A stretch of 64,000 bases of DNA, taken from Leptasterias polaris (taxonomy: Eukaryota; Echinodermata; Asteroidea; Forcipulatida; Asteriidae). A model generated the notes under the pieces. The model was not told where the DNA came from, ran no database searches, and was given only the letters and a program-made list of their open reading frames with translations. Positions 10,413 through 58,886 of this stretch are shown here, piece by piece. The position numbers were made by a program, and so were the translations under genes. The stretch is from positions 6,944,001-7,008,000 of the forward strand of contig JAZGTN010000073.1 in NCBI GenBank assembly GCA_037783415.1. The letters run 5' to 3'. Numbering within the stretch: the first letter of the stretch is position 1; the number at the start of each line of letters is the position of its first letter.

Positions 10413-13400
10413 ATGGCAGGTGGAAAGAAATTGACGAAAGAAGAAGAGCTTTTACTTCAAGATTTCAGCAGAAATGTAACCACAAAGTCGTCAGCTTTGT
10501 TCTATGGCAATGCATTCATCGTGTCGGCTCTTCCAATATGTGAGTTTTTATACCATAAATTATAAATTTCCAGCAGTAATGTGTTACCATATTTATAAAG
10601 GAATGTGTAATGTGTTTTGCATGTTTAACCAGTTTCGTGAGAGTTTTTTTAATTAACCCTTTCTTCACAAATTCAGGCTCAAGTTGCCCCATATTTTGAT
10701 TGAACGTCTCGCAGTTGCACTTATTTTCAACTTAACCTAATGGCAGATCTGGCAGATCAAACTGCCACTTTCAGAGGGTAGTTCTAGTTGTGAAATTAAT
10801 ATTTAAAAAAAGGGATTCTTTAGATTTTTTTAAAGATCTTATATTCTTAAAATCTTATGCGGCTGTCACGTTGTGCCTTAGCCCCACTTGTGTGGCCAAG
10901 GCTAGCTGAATCCTTGGCCACACGTCCCGACCATTTCTTTTTAAGCTAAGAAATAACCAATTAAATGGCGCATTCCCTACGGGCCAGTCGGCGGTTTAAA
11001 CCAGCTGAAGAATGTGTTCACCTGGCTCTTACTTAGCTTGCCTTGGGTGTTTTGAATAATCAAACAAATAAAATGTTATTGTTAACAAGAAATTTTAAAC
11101 AATTATTGTGCAACTTACTCCGAATTAATTTCCGCGATGTGTGAGGTACCAAGAGCCGCCATTTTAGAATGACCTCAACAATCATGCGAATCGAATGCGA
11201 CGTCATTGGCCGGCTGGGCTGTGGGCGGAGCGAGGTCGGTGGGAACATTTCATTGGTTGCTTTGTGACTGCTCCGCCCACAGCCCAGCTGGCCGTATGAC
11301 GTCGCATTCGATTCGCATGATTGTTGGGGTCATTCTAAAATGGCGGCTCTTAGTACACATCGCGGAAATTAATTCGGAGTAAGTCGCACAATAATCGTTT
11401 AAAATTTCTTTAAAGAACCAGGTGAACACATTCAGCTGGTTTAAACCGCCGACTGGCCCGTAGGGAATGCTCCATAATGCGCCATTTAATTTGTTATTTC
11501 TCAGCTTAAAAAGAAATGGTCGGGACGTGTGGCCAAGGATTCAGCTAGCCTTGGCCACACAAGTGGGGCTAGTTGTGCCTGTGACTGTGCGCGTGACTAT
11601 ACGAGAGGCAGGGGAGAGTCCCCAAAATTACTGGCTTTTCATTGGCTATCGGGGGTATAATTTCTCATACGTCATTGAAATAACAAAGAGGAAGTCTCAC
11701 TCTTCCATCTCGTTTTCGAATTTTTATGAGACTTTGTTCTGTTATAAAAATTGGGCTTGTTTTTGAAGGTATTTAAACCACGGATCGCAACTTCAGGACA
11801 CAATAAAAGGTATATAGGATGTTAATTTAACCCTTTATCTAGTTTCTAGTGGAATTTCATCGGAATCTGATGATGATGCGAAGTGGGATTTTTTAAAGCC
11901 GAAATTGGCCGTGGTCCTGCCGATGGATGGGGCCACGGCCACAAGATGGCACCCTAACAAAATGGCGGCCCCGTTTCATCGAAACTTGTTTCGGCCATCG
12001 GAAACCATTTTTTAAGCCCCATTAAAAATAAATTTGTTTCTATTCGATACCACTCGCTACATGTACATGAAAACAAGGAAACAAGATTGGCAAATGTCTT
12101 TTAATACATCCAAATCAAGAAATTGAAGAAAAACAAGGTGTACAGAGTTGCTTATTGGTCGCAGTCTGAAGATTTTGATGATTCTACTGATTAGGATATG
12201 CCAATGTACCAGCTAGCAGCTGATATTCTCATGGAGACTTGGTCTTTTGCTAGAAATTCTAACTGACTGTATCTAGGTAAGATGGAAAAACAGTAGGAAG
12301 AAAAAATAGGGAAGAACTCATTAACTATCAACTGCAAATGCAATGATTAATTGTCAATTAATTAACAACAATTTCATTTCTTTACCTGCTACAGCATAAT
12401 AATACAACAGTGTTAAAGTTCTGGTCTTCTCAGAACATCTCATTTTTGAACTTTCAAGGCAGACTGGGTATTTGTTACATTTCCGTCGCATTGTTTAAAC
12501 GTATTTAGCTACTTAATTAGGTAATAAACTAATTATAATTTAATTTCAGGTCATCCAAATTAAAAGATGTCTTATATCTTTTTCAGAATGAGCATAATCT
12601 ATAATCAATGAAAATTTCATTCAGTTCTCTTAATTTTTAAGAAAGTTATGAGCTTTTTTGTCATTAAATTGACCGTTCTCGATCACAGCTTTTGTTTTAA
12701 GTCAATGCATTACTATAGGGAAGAATATGCTAATTTCCGAAAACAAAAATTACCATAACTTCATTAATACTGATGATATGAAAGTGTATTATGTATCAAA
12801 TTAAATGTCTTTTCATGCTTTATCTGATAGGATAAATTACAAGCTTGATTTTTAACATCTCAAAATTTTGTAACATCCCTAATTCTTAATCTTAATTCTT
12901 ATTATAATTAATTAATTGAATTGAGAGTGTTGGACTTTATTATATAATTAAGTAATATAAGTTTAGTATGAAGTTCGTGGAGAGGATAGTGGAACAAACC
13001 TTAGTTATTAATATTAATTAATTGTAACAAGTTGTACTGTACTGTAAGACTAAGCTTAAAGTTAAGGAGTAGACATTACATTTCACCCATGCGCCCAACC
13101 AAAACCGCAGTGCGGTAATCTTCACTAATGAAGCAGCACTTGAAAGGAAGAAGAAGAAGTTCTTACACATCTAGTCATTTTTCTTTTGTGTTGATGCAGT
13201 GAATGGTTTACTTTGCGCTGCTTGCCTTTAAAAAACCATTTGTTGTTGCTCCCGAGGGTAATACTAATAAAGTCTGGAATTTTTAAATGGTGTAAACCCC
13301 CATCCCCAACCAATGAACTGTGCAAGTCTCATGCATTTGAACATAGTGTTCCTTCCCGTTATTTAAAGTGCACAAGTTTGTTTCCTTCACGTCACGTGTC

Positions 13401-15361
13401 AAAGCAATTTATGTGGGACTAAGGTAAAGTGGTCTTAAAAATGTTTGAATACCCGCGAGACTTGCACAGTCTATTTACAATGCCTTTTGTTAAAGGAATA
13501 AAAAGGGCATGGCATATTTTGTACATTTGATGACTTTGTTCTTTGTTATGTTTTGTATTCATGCTTAAATTTTTCTCTTTTTACACTTGTTTTACAGGGG
13601 TGTTCTGGCGTATGCACCAGATGGACTTGGTGCAGTCTGCGATTCTTTTTGGTATTATGACCATCATTAGTACTTGGCTTGTTGCCTTTGCTTACAGAAA
13701 CGTCAAGTTTGTCCTGAAACACAAGTGAGTTTGCATAATACAATATTGTAGTGATATAGTCATTCTTATGCAATTTCCTCTTATAGTTTTGAAGAATACA
13801 ACTGTATGAAACATTAATTGCTTGTATATTTTTTGTTCAATGATTCTGTCTCTTTTTATTGTGAGAACGGAAACAAAGTTTAAGTTAAATTGAGCTGTAA
13901 ATTCCATTGTGCTAATACTACACTGTTACAGCATGAAATCTGCCAATAAAAAGCCATTGTTGATATTTTACCATGTCCCGTCTTTTTTCAGGGTCGCTCA
14001 AAAACGTGAGGATGCCGTGTCCAAAGAGGTGATGAGACAATTGACTGATGCTGACAACAAGAAGATCTCACGCAAGGAGAAAGACGAGAGGTAAGATGCA
14101 AGAAAAGGTTTCAATATCAATGGACTAGGTCAAGTTAAAGGTTGGGCCAAATCAAGTTTTGTTTACAGGCACTGAACACGTTTGGTAATTACTCAAAATG
14201 TATATTAGCATAAAAACTTACTTGGTAACCAGCAACGGAGAGCTGTTGATAGTATAAAACATTGTGAGAAACCACTCCCTCTGAAGTAACATAGTTTTTG
14301 AGAAAGAGGTAACATCTCACTAAAATAATAAGACTTCATGCATGATTGTGCCAAAATTGTGCAACAAGGGTGTTTTTTTTTCTTTATTTTCTTGCAACTT
14401 CGATGACCGATTCAGCCCAAATTTTCACAGGTTTGTTATTTTATGCATATGTTGGGATACACCGAGTGACAATACTGGTCTTTGATAATTACCAAACATG
14501 TTCAGTGCCTTTAAGGTAACTAGTCATACATGGATTATTTGTGGTCAAACCTCAACTTTTCCGCTTGTCATTTTTCTAGTCAAGGAGATAAAATAAGCAA
14601 ATTTTACACAACTTTTTCACACTTGATCTTGTCATGTACAAGCTAAATATTATGTACAGGCCAAATATGCAGAAATTTGAGCCAATTGAGACATTATGCT
14701 GTCAAAATACCCAAACAAATTATATTTTTCACAGGTCAACCATTTAGCCGATATAGTGTTTTTTGGAGAAAAAAACCCCATAAATTATCATTCTTGTCCC
14801 ATCCAGGATCCTGTGGAAGAAGAATGAGGTAGCTGACTACGAGGCAACAACCTTTGCGATCTTCTACAACAATGCCCTCTATCTGCTGTTGGTGCTTGTC
14901 CTGTCCTTCTTCATTCTTAAGTCATTTGATCCTTCATTGTATCCTTTGAACTATGATCTGGGAATCATTTAACAATATTTAAAACTTGCCTTTAGTTAAA
15001 CATCTTTGCAAATTCAAGTATAATTTAATTCCTGTAATCTATCAAAGAAAATAACTAGGTATCATTTCATTTTATTTCATAATGGTTTATTGAAAACAAC
15101 ATAAATCACAGCCAATTGCCGAACTACTCATAAACTACAATTAAAAACAGCAAAAAGAAATTCACATCTATTTGAATAAGAAGCTTAGCATTAGAAATAA
15201 CCTGAAGATTTTGTTGCAAATCTATCTTAGAACTTTGTGTTGCATAGTTTAACTGGGACTGTAATCTTGTTTAATCCTTAACTTCAACCATCAGTAACTA
15301 CGTTGTATCTGTCAGCATTGCCGGAGGTCTGCTTGCTCTATTCTCAACAGGAACTCATTAA
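10413..15361 (+). CDS. SSR3: Translocon-associated protein subunit gamma (TRAP-gamma / signal sequence receptor 3)
   Basis: Five exons: 10413-10539, 13598-13724, 13992-14090, 14807-14938 and 15295-15361. All introns are GT-AG and the phases join to give 183 residues, close to the usual 185. The product is an ER multi-pass membrane subunit of the TRAP complex, which associates with the Sec61 translocon and assists insertion of some secretory proteins. Recognisable blocks in order: [12 protein letters not shown] and [17 protein letters not shown], then [17 protein letters not shown], then [13 protein letters not shown], then [20 protein letters not shown], then two hydrophobic C-terminal segments ending STGTH. 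Intron 1 (3.06 kb) carries a large foldback element and intron 3 a MITE. Exon 4 uses a slightly weak donor (GTATCC). The start is the first ATG, matching the family N-terminus. Confidence 0.96.
10870..11580. mobile_element. 693-bp foldback DNA element with 9-bp target-site duplication
   Basis: Element 10879-11571 with inverted ends TAGCCCCACTTGTGTGGCCA. It is flanked by perfect GTTGTGCCT copies at 10870-10878 and 11572-11580. The arms pair along almost their whole length; the left arm has about 55 extra bp near 11030-11085. The loop is about 38 bp around 11231-11268. The termini hold their own small hairpin (GGCCAAGG with CCTTGGCC). No transposase is encoded. A 9-bp duplication is typical of Mutator-like elements, so a MULE-derived foldback is a reasonable but unproven class. 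It lies in SSR3 intron 1. The ORFs across it are not genes. Confidence 0.9.
11581..13597. other. Rest of SSR3 intron 1
   Basis: AT-rich sequence. A short GC-rich hairpin (GGCCGTGG with CCACGGCC) lies near 11908-11942, followed by AAAATGGCGGCC. Around 12890-13030 the sequence is very AT-rich (TTAATTAATT motifs). No exon or gene signal was seen. Confidence 0.5.
14167..14510. mobile_element. MITE with AGGCACTGAACACG ends
   Basis: Inverted ends: AGGCACTGAACACGTTTGGT at the left, and ACCAAACATGTTCAGTGCCT at the right with one mismatch. About 344 bp long, no coding capacity, in SSR3 intron 3. The interior (CCCAAATTTTCACAGGTTTG) recurs as a fragment at about 51800-51900. I remember this family as abundant in echinoderms. 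Confidence 0.8.
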
Positions 15362-16135
15362 CCTATGACCCGATGTGCATTGACCCCTGACCTCTGTCAT
15401 CATGAGGAACCACATCTCTACCAGCCTAGGCCAAGTCAAATTTTTTGTAAGATCAATTAAGTACCCAAATCTAAATTCCATTGGTGAACCCTGGTTACAA
15501 CAACTAGACTTCATTTCATCGTTTAATTGACCCCATTGTTGATAAATTGCTCAAATGTTTCCAGCCGAGGACTTAAAAGTGACTTCTCAGCTTCACCAAC
15601 AAATGTCCATGCATTGGATTGTAACCTTAGACCCATTAGAGCTGCATAAATATTTGCCATTGGTTGATCTGGTTAATTTGCAGGCATGTCATAATTATGG
15701 TATAGGTCTGCAGTGTCCACGCTAACATAGAGGGCGTGCACCGAAGTCAGATGACAGTATTAAGTCCAGCATCCTCCGTTCTCTTCCTCTGTGATTTTAC
15801 CATGACTCATGTGCCCCAATTGCATGTTTTGATTTCAGTATTTTGGCGACATGCAGGTTTAAATAAGGAAACCAGAATGAGTCTGAACCTCTCAAAGCTC
15901 ACACATGTGAGACTCTACTACATAAAACACAATGGATGATTTAAATACCTTTCAGTTATTAATGTAAACCAAGGTTTTGGTTGGAGCCAAAGTTAAATCA
16001 ATAAACCAGGTGTCTTCTTCATAAATTGTGTGTAATTCTCCCTCTTCCAACATTTTAATCCCTACTAAATGTTTTATATTAGTGTTTTCGCAAGGTGTGC
16101 CCTTAAATGTTTTAGTGGCTAATCATCAGGACCAA
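15362..16135 (+). other. SSR3 3' UTR and downstream sequence
   Basis: Follows the TAA at 15359-15361. The best poly(A) signal is AATAAA at 16000-16005, about 640 bp downstream and followed by a GT/T-rich stretch (GGTGTCTTCTTC). No further coding exon was found. Confidence 0.5.
16000..16005 (+). promoter_or_regulatory. Candidate SSR3 poly(A) signal
   Basis: AATAAA followed within 10-30 bp by GT/T-rich sequence. It is the first full consensus after the stop codon in this reading. Confidence 0.5.
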
Positions 16136-16310
16136 GGGCCAATTTCATGGAGCTGCTTAAGCACAAAAATCAGCTGAGCACAAAACAATTTTGCTTGGCA
16201 GAAAGTGGTTACCAGCCAAAAGACTATATTATGAACATAGTTTGTAACTGGTTCCCTGCGTATTTGTGCTTAGCAGTATTTTGTGCTTAAGCAGCTCTAT
16301 GAAATTGGAC
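16136..16310. mobile_element. Foldback MITE, GGGCCCAATTTCAT family, copy 2
   Basis: Starts GGGCCAATTTCATGGAGCTG and ends GCAGCTCTATGAAATTGGAC. Both arms carry GCTTAAGCA-like and GCTTAGCA-like motifs. GGACCAAG occurs at both borders, a possible 8-bp target-site duplication, but it overlaps the terminal repeat and so is ambiguous. Confidence 0.75.
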
Positions 16311-18041
16311 CAAGTTAGCTAGACATGCCACTAGCCTTTTTACCAGACCTTGTTTCAATTGGAATAGGGCTTCTTCTCAGGGCTTCTTCTCTGAACTAGC
16401 CAGCTGGACCACTTGGAGTGAACTTTGACTGGTACTCATGTGTTTCAGCTGTATTTGACCGGTGGAGAACACTGTTTCATCTATGAAGTAGCTCGCCGCA
16501 TTATAATTGAATGTAAAGACATGTATTTTGATGGTCTAGCTATTTTCTTAAATAATTGATTTTTTAGGATGTGTGAACAGTAAATTGTGTTACCACTAAT
16601 TCGATAATGGACAAACGTGTAGACATTAAAAAGGTGTATGCCTTTATAAAGTCTTTGATGAGAGTGTTATGCATTAGTTTGACTATAAATTGTAGACGAT
16701 TGGGACAGATGTTATTCTCACAAACCGAGGTTCATTCAATTTGTCCTGTAAATCCCCTGCAGTTACACAAACTATATATGTTTACAGTGAGGAACGTGTT
16801 AGCTTTGCGTTTTGAGATGGAAGTCAAATGAAGAGACGCTTGACCACCTTGTATAAAAGTCTTGAGCATTTTATGGCAAGGGGACGCAAAGGTCCGACGT
16901 ATGCCCGATTCTGAATCGGAAGGAGATTATAAGTCGCCCATCACGAACCATTATGTGATGCTTGTTTGGTGCTTTGGGCTGGACGTATATTCCGGAACTG
17001 GCTGACACAAGACTTTGCAAGTCTCGCGCGTATAAAAAACAAAAAACAACTATGAACTAAAACTTTTTTTCCATGAAATAAAATCCTATATAAATTTTTT
17101 TTTTTATAAACAAATTATTGAAAATATAAATTCCTGTAGCACTTTGTTATGAATACAATTTTAATATTTATATCACACAAATAATTAAAACTTGGGACGA
17201 AGTTACTTGTTTTTTAGGAAAGCCCATTTTTGTCAATTACGCCCGAATTTGTGCGACCACTACAGATGTTTGATAACATGAAAGTCAGTTTGGCAAAACT
17301 CTGAATTGTTTACAAGAAACCGGAAACGGATGTCAAGTCTTGTGTTTTCTGTTGATTTGCTAAAATTATTTTACTTTCATGTATTTGAATGTGATAATTT
17401 TTATGGCTACAAACTACGTTAAGCTATAAAGTATCTCAACTTTTCCCCTGAAGTTTGAATACGCGCGTCACTTGCACAGTCTAGAACAAGGAACTTCTCA
17501 AGAGTGAACAAAATCAATCTGGACTTCCTTGCGGAGAGCTTGAAAACTGATCTAGTGGAACGACTGCAAAGCGCATGTTCGGCCAAAAATACCAAACTAA
17601 ACAAAATATATTAATTATTCAATAAAAGTTGCGCTGATTGCGAAGTTTACAAACAAGAGATGTCCCTTTTTGTGCTATGGATAACAATTATTTTGTCAAC
17701 TATGTGGTATGGCATAGTTTAGTCAAGTTAGTTGGGAACCCGGCGGGGAACTTTTTGAACCCCCCGCTTAGGCGACTCGACTTGAAAGGGGCTACAATGC
17801 GTTCACTATAGCAAATGAAGCACTTTTTCGCAGTTTTTTCTTCAATTGACTTTTCTGAACAATCATGTTCCCCTTCTTGCGTATAGTGTACACAGCCTAT
17901 AGCTGTAGATCAAGGGTGGCATCGGTGCGTGCAGGTTGACGCCACCTGGGGTGAGACCTGCTAGTCAGCAGAGCGACAGTGCTCGTGACGGTCTCGCGAT
18001 TGCTCCAATCAGGTCGTCATATCAAGGACTAGGGGGACGCG
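16311..18041. other. Spacer between SSR3 and CHD4, left part
   Basis: No supported gene. The motif ACTTGCACAGTCTA preceded by GAATAC-GCG occurs at about 17455 and also near 13446 in SSR3 intron 1, suggesting a dispersed repeat end. A GC-rich patch lies at 17735-17790. Confidence 0.4.
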
Positions 18042-18226
18042 TAAAGCCCGGTTCATACTTCCTGAATGCGAATGCGAAGCGAATTTTGACGTCACAGGGC
18101 TGTTTTCGCTGCGAATAATTCGCAGGAGTTGAGCACAAGTCAACTCTTCCGAATTATTCGTTGCGAATTTGTGACGTCAAAATTCGTATCGTATTCGTAT
18201 TCGCAGGAAGTATGAACCGGGCTTAA
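18042..18226. mobile_element. PIF/Harbinger-like MITE with TAA target-site duplication
   Basis: Element 18045-18223 flanked by TAA on each side (18042-18044 and 18224-18226). Terminal inverted repeats start AGCCCGGTTCATACTTCCTG. The arms contain GAATTTTGACGTCACA and its complement. A 3-bp TWA duplication is the hallmark of the PIF/Harbinger superfamily; the class assignment rests on that and the foldback form only. A diverged fragment lies at about 27908-27990. Confidence 0.8.
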
Positions 18227-18240
18227 GAGACCACACGTCG

Positions 18241-18272
18241 CCCCCCCCCCCCCCCCCCAAAAGGGGGGGGGG
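18241..18272. repeat. C18-A4-G10 homopolymer pair
   Basis: Eighteen C at 18241-18258, AAAA, then ten G at 18263-18272, lying 14 bp from the MITE at 18042-18226. The two runs can pair as a hairpin. Confidence 0.9.
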
Positions 18273-21200
18273 ACTGAGTAAATATAAATATTAACAAATT
18301 TAAAAAAATAAGGGGGGAAAACGGATTGCAATAGCCATTATCAACCTGCACTAGCTTTATCATCGATTTTTTTAACAGCGAACAAGTTGGTCCTCTCTTT
18401 TAATAAGTTGCCGAAACTTGTTGAATGCTTCTTTAGTCTGAAAAACGACCATGTTCATCCTGGACATGCTCGGGTACCGTACGTTTTAATTGTTTTTCAA
18501 ATAAACGCGAGAGTGTATGTACTCCAAGTACATTTTTTTAAAATTAGTTTTAAAACTCTAACATTGGTGCTTTTTCGATTGATTTGGGATACAATTTAAT
18601 TGCATCAAAAATGAGCAACAAGAGAATCTTCAATCAAAAAAATCGGCATGAAAATTCGCATTTTCTCTCGGCTTCTATGCTTGAATCACATGAAATTATT
18701 TATTCATGATGATGGAACTACCCTATTGTTGGTGGAATATGATTAAGGAAGTACTTGGGGAACATTAATAATAGTAGGCTAAAGATGTTCAACACAGTTA
18801 TTGACATTATCTTGAAAACTAGCCTCACTAAAATAAAAATATTCAAAAAAAATTATTCAGAGTAAACAAATAAACTTCCAGGTGTACTTTTATCATTCTA
18901 CACAATTCATTCATATATTTCGCAAAATTGACAAAAAGAATCAGAAGTGGAAAAATACACTTAAGCTCTGGAATTCTTGAGTTCGTTCGTTAACTCTCCC
19001 TGTATTTATTTCAAATTTATTCTGTTAAATCTGTACTGCTTTACAGCCATTTGAGTCTTATTACTTTATTACCAGTCCGTAACTATGGAAACCAAGGAAT
19101 TTATAGTTTGTAAAGATGGGTTCAGAAATCGAATGTTGTTCATGTTCTGCTATCTAACAGAATAAGGGAATGTTCTATTTATATCATCTATTAATTAGTC
19201 CCCCCCCCCCCCCCCCCCGGATGATGATACGTCATCACATAAATCCAGTTTCATTTTACGATCATTCCCCAACAAGTTTCTTTGTTTGTTCAATGAAATC
19301 AATATGCATAAATCATCGAGTGCCACGCAGGGGCTAAAGCAAAGAACTATTATGGGATGCCACGGGTGATTATTATGGGATGCTACAATGCCCAATCAAT
19401 CTGCGCATGCCCAGTGGATTGCGACATTTTTGCCCAATTAACGATGACACACTCATGACCCGTTGGCGTATGCAAGCTGATACACGCTCACAAGCTACAT
19501 GAAACATGGCGCTCTGCATGCCGCTCGCATTATAGATAATGTACATTTGTCAAAATAAGCGCATCTTGCAAAGTGTATTCCCCGCCGAAATTATCAAAAT
19601 TTAGCCAGTCTTAAATGGAACTGCGTGTCATTTCGAAGACGAACTTCATTAACCCACCTTCGTATCATATTCATATTGTTTAAAAACCCTAAACCAGTTT
19701 TACTCTTTGCAACAGTGTTTTTTCATCCATATCCAGAAAGTAGAACTTAAATATTAACAGTGTTTTGAAAAAGAAAACAGAAAATTATTAATAACAATCA
19801 TAAATGATTTTAGTATATATTCGTAATAGAGAAACTCTTGACGAACAAATTGGAACTAGGATGGGCCAAATGACTTTCAAAAAAGCTACGAATAGGCCTA
19901 TCCAAACTTGTCAAACTTTTTTGTTATGAAAAAAGGTAGAAAATTCCATAGATTTATTTCAAAATATAAAAACTAGCCGCAAGTTTTGTTTATTTCCATG
20001 CGATTAATTAATTAGTAATACAAAGTTATTATCTCGCAGTCATTGGAAGGGGGTTTACTAAAGCTGAATAGCCTACAAGTAACCACCCCAAAATACGGTA
20101 CACCCCCCCCCCCCCCCAAAAGCACCTTTAGGTCTACTTGAAAAAGAACAAAGAAAAAACTATATTAAAAGTCAAAATGTTGCTTACTGTTTCATCCACT
20201 GTTGGTGGTGTCCAGTGTGGTTTGGTGCGGAGTAGTGAGCCTTGCACACTGCCATGCGCGTCGCCGTAATAAAGCCTCGATATTCGGCAGACGATTTGAT
20301 CTGGATTCGCTACGAGATTATTTTTTGCTTTAACCAGTGGTGGTAGTGACAGGACCAGCTTTTGGGTCGGGAAACTAACTAACAAAAAACTTCATTTTCC
20401 AGAAGAAAGAAAGTTTGAAAAAGTAGGCTATTGTTCAACCCAATATTTATTGATTCGAATGGTGATGTTTGATTCATTAAAAAATAACCTTTATTGGCTA
20501 TCATAAACAAAGGAAGACACCTCGAACATGTTTCTTTTTGTTAATTCTTTTAGTTTGAACCAAAGTTAGTATTCCTCATTGAATATAATGGCTACGAGAA
20601 ACTCCTGCGACTGAGAAGTGGTTTGACTGATCAGCCGGCGAGACGCGGCGGAACCCCCTCAAAGTTTGCCAGTGGAGCTCACTGCCCCGTCCACGGCAGT
20701 ATTTACCTGTAAACTGATGATTGATTCTTCTACAGTCAAAATTGTAAAGCAAAATTCCAGAAAGAATGTATTAGAATATTTACTTAGTGAACCATATATA
20801 ATTACTGGACATTTTTGATGGCCTCAGCACCAATATGCTAACTCTGGGCAGGGGCAAAGTTATTGAACTTTAAGTCCGATCGCTGGAGATTCAACCTCCT
20901 TTTCGCTCCAGATCTCTTGTTTTATTTAGCAACATTTCCTGGAAACTGTAGCAACATTATTTAATAAAATTTGCAAAGATTAATTTAAAAACCTTACCCC
21001 AATAAGTTTCATTGTGATGATGTAGATTTAGTAACATTTTGAGAGAAAAATTTCACCCATCAGCTACAAATTGTCAAAGTGTTGGGGGAAATGTTTTGAG
21101 ACAGAACACTTTAGCAGGTTGAAAATCATTGTCATGTTGTTTTCCAAATCGTAGACCTATTACCACTTTTTAAAAGAAGTTGAGTTTATCAAAGTTCACC

Positions 21201-21640
21201 AAATACTCAAAACCAGACAGAAAGTAAAAAAGTATCTAGAAAAACATCCAAAAACATCTTAATTAAGACAGTTTTCTTGTCGATGTCTTCGGGGATTTTG
21301 AGCAGAAATGCATTTTGTGATAATTCCTGTGCCGGCTTCGGTTCTGTTTTACAACTAAAATGATTTAAACAGAAACAGTGACCCAATCCATGCGAGCCCC
21401 CAGTGTGTTCACATTATTAATTTTACCCGTTTCCGCTTGAGAAGTTATGCAAATTTCCATCTGGGTGCCTTGCACAAGAACAAGGTCCTAATTGATATGC
21501 AAAAATTGCACAAAAGCGGCCCCCCTCCGTCGCAGTTTCACGGGACACTTTTTCTGAAAAGTCCACATCTGGTTTCCCCCACCCCAGGTGATTTTTTTGT
21601 TTCCTGGGTTTGTGTCACCCTGATTAACTAAGTGGTGATT
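18273..21640. other. Spacer between SSR3 and CHD4, right part
   Basis: No supported gene. It contains C19 at 19200-19218 and C15 at 20103-20117. GATTATTATGGGATG occurs near 19368 and recurs at 21636. A compact GC-rich stretch at 20630-20705 and a small possible hairpin at 20890-20920 (GGAGATTCAACCTCC) were noted but match no RNA family I know. Confidence 0.4.
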
Positions 21641-21684
21641 ATTATGGGATGTTTTGAGGTTATTAATATGGGATGTATCTTTAT

Positions 21685-21878
21685 CTGTGACGTCAAACTG
21701 CGCATGCACAGTAGCCGTTTTACCACCCTTTTGTCGTGGGGGTGAGTCTTTTTTTGTCCGTTCTGCGCCATCTTCGCACCTTCTCCGGTCCAAAAGGGAC
21801 TGGCACACCAAACACAAATTTTCTCTTCGTTCGGGATTTTTTTCTCTGGGCATCACGGAGCCTCTCAACTCCCACGGC
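21685..21878 (+). promoter_or_regulatory. CHD4: CHD4 proximal promoter and 5' UTR
   Basis: A perfect CRE palindrome TGACGTCA (21688-21695) and an NRF-1-like TGCGCATGCAC (21699-21709) lie just upstream, and a YY1-like GCCATCTT at 21767-21774. This combination is typical of TATA-less housekeeping promoters. No TATA box was seen. The frame upstream of the ATG is open to 21654 but contains no in-frame ATG. Confidence 0.45.

Positions 21879-58886
<37,008 letters not shown>

Noticed and set aside
11060..11766. ORFs of 62 and 99 codons in the SSR3 intron 1 foldback
   Set aside because: They lie within inverted-repeat arms and show no protein similarity or splice support.
20690..20715. U1-like 5' end (AGTATTTACCTG)
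   Set aside because: Resembles only the first bases of U1 snRNA on the plus strand. The following sequence does not match U1.
20863..20925. Possible small structured RNA (GGAGATTCAACCTCC hairpin)
   Set aside because: A single short hairpin with no recognisable snRNA or snoRNA boxes or terminator.
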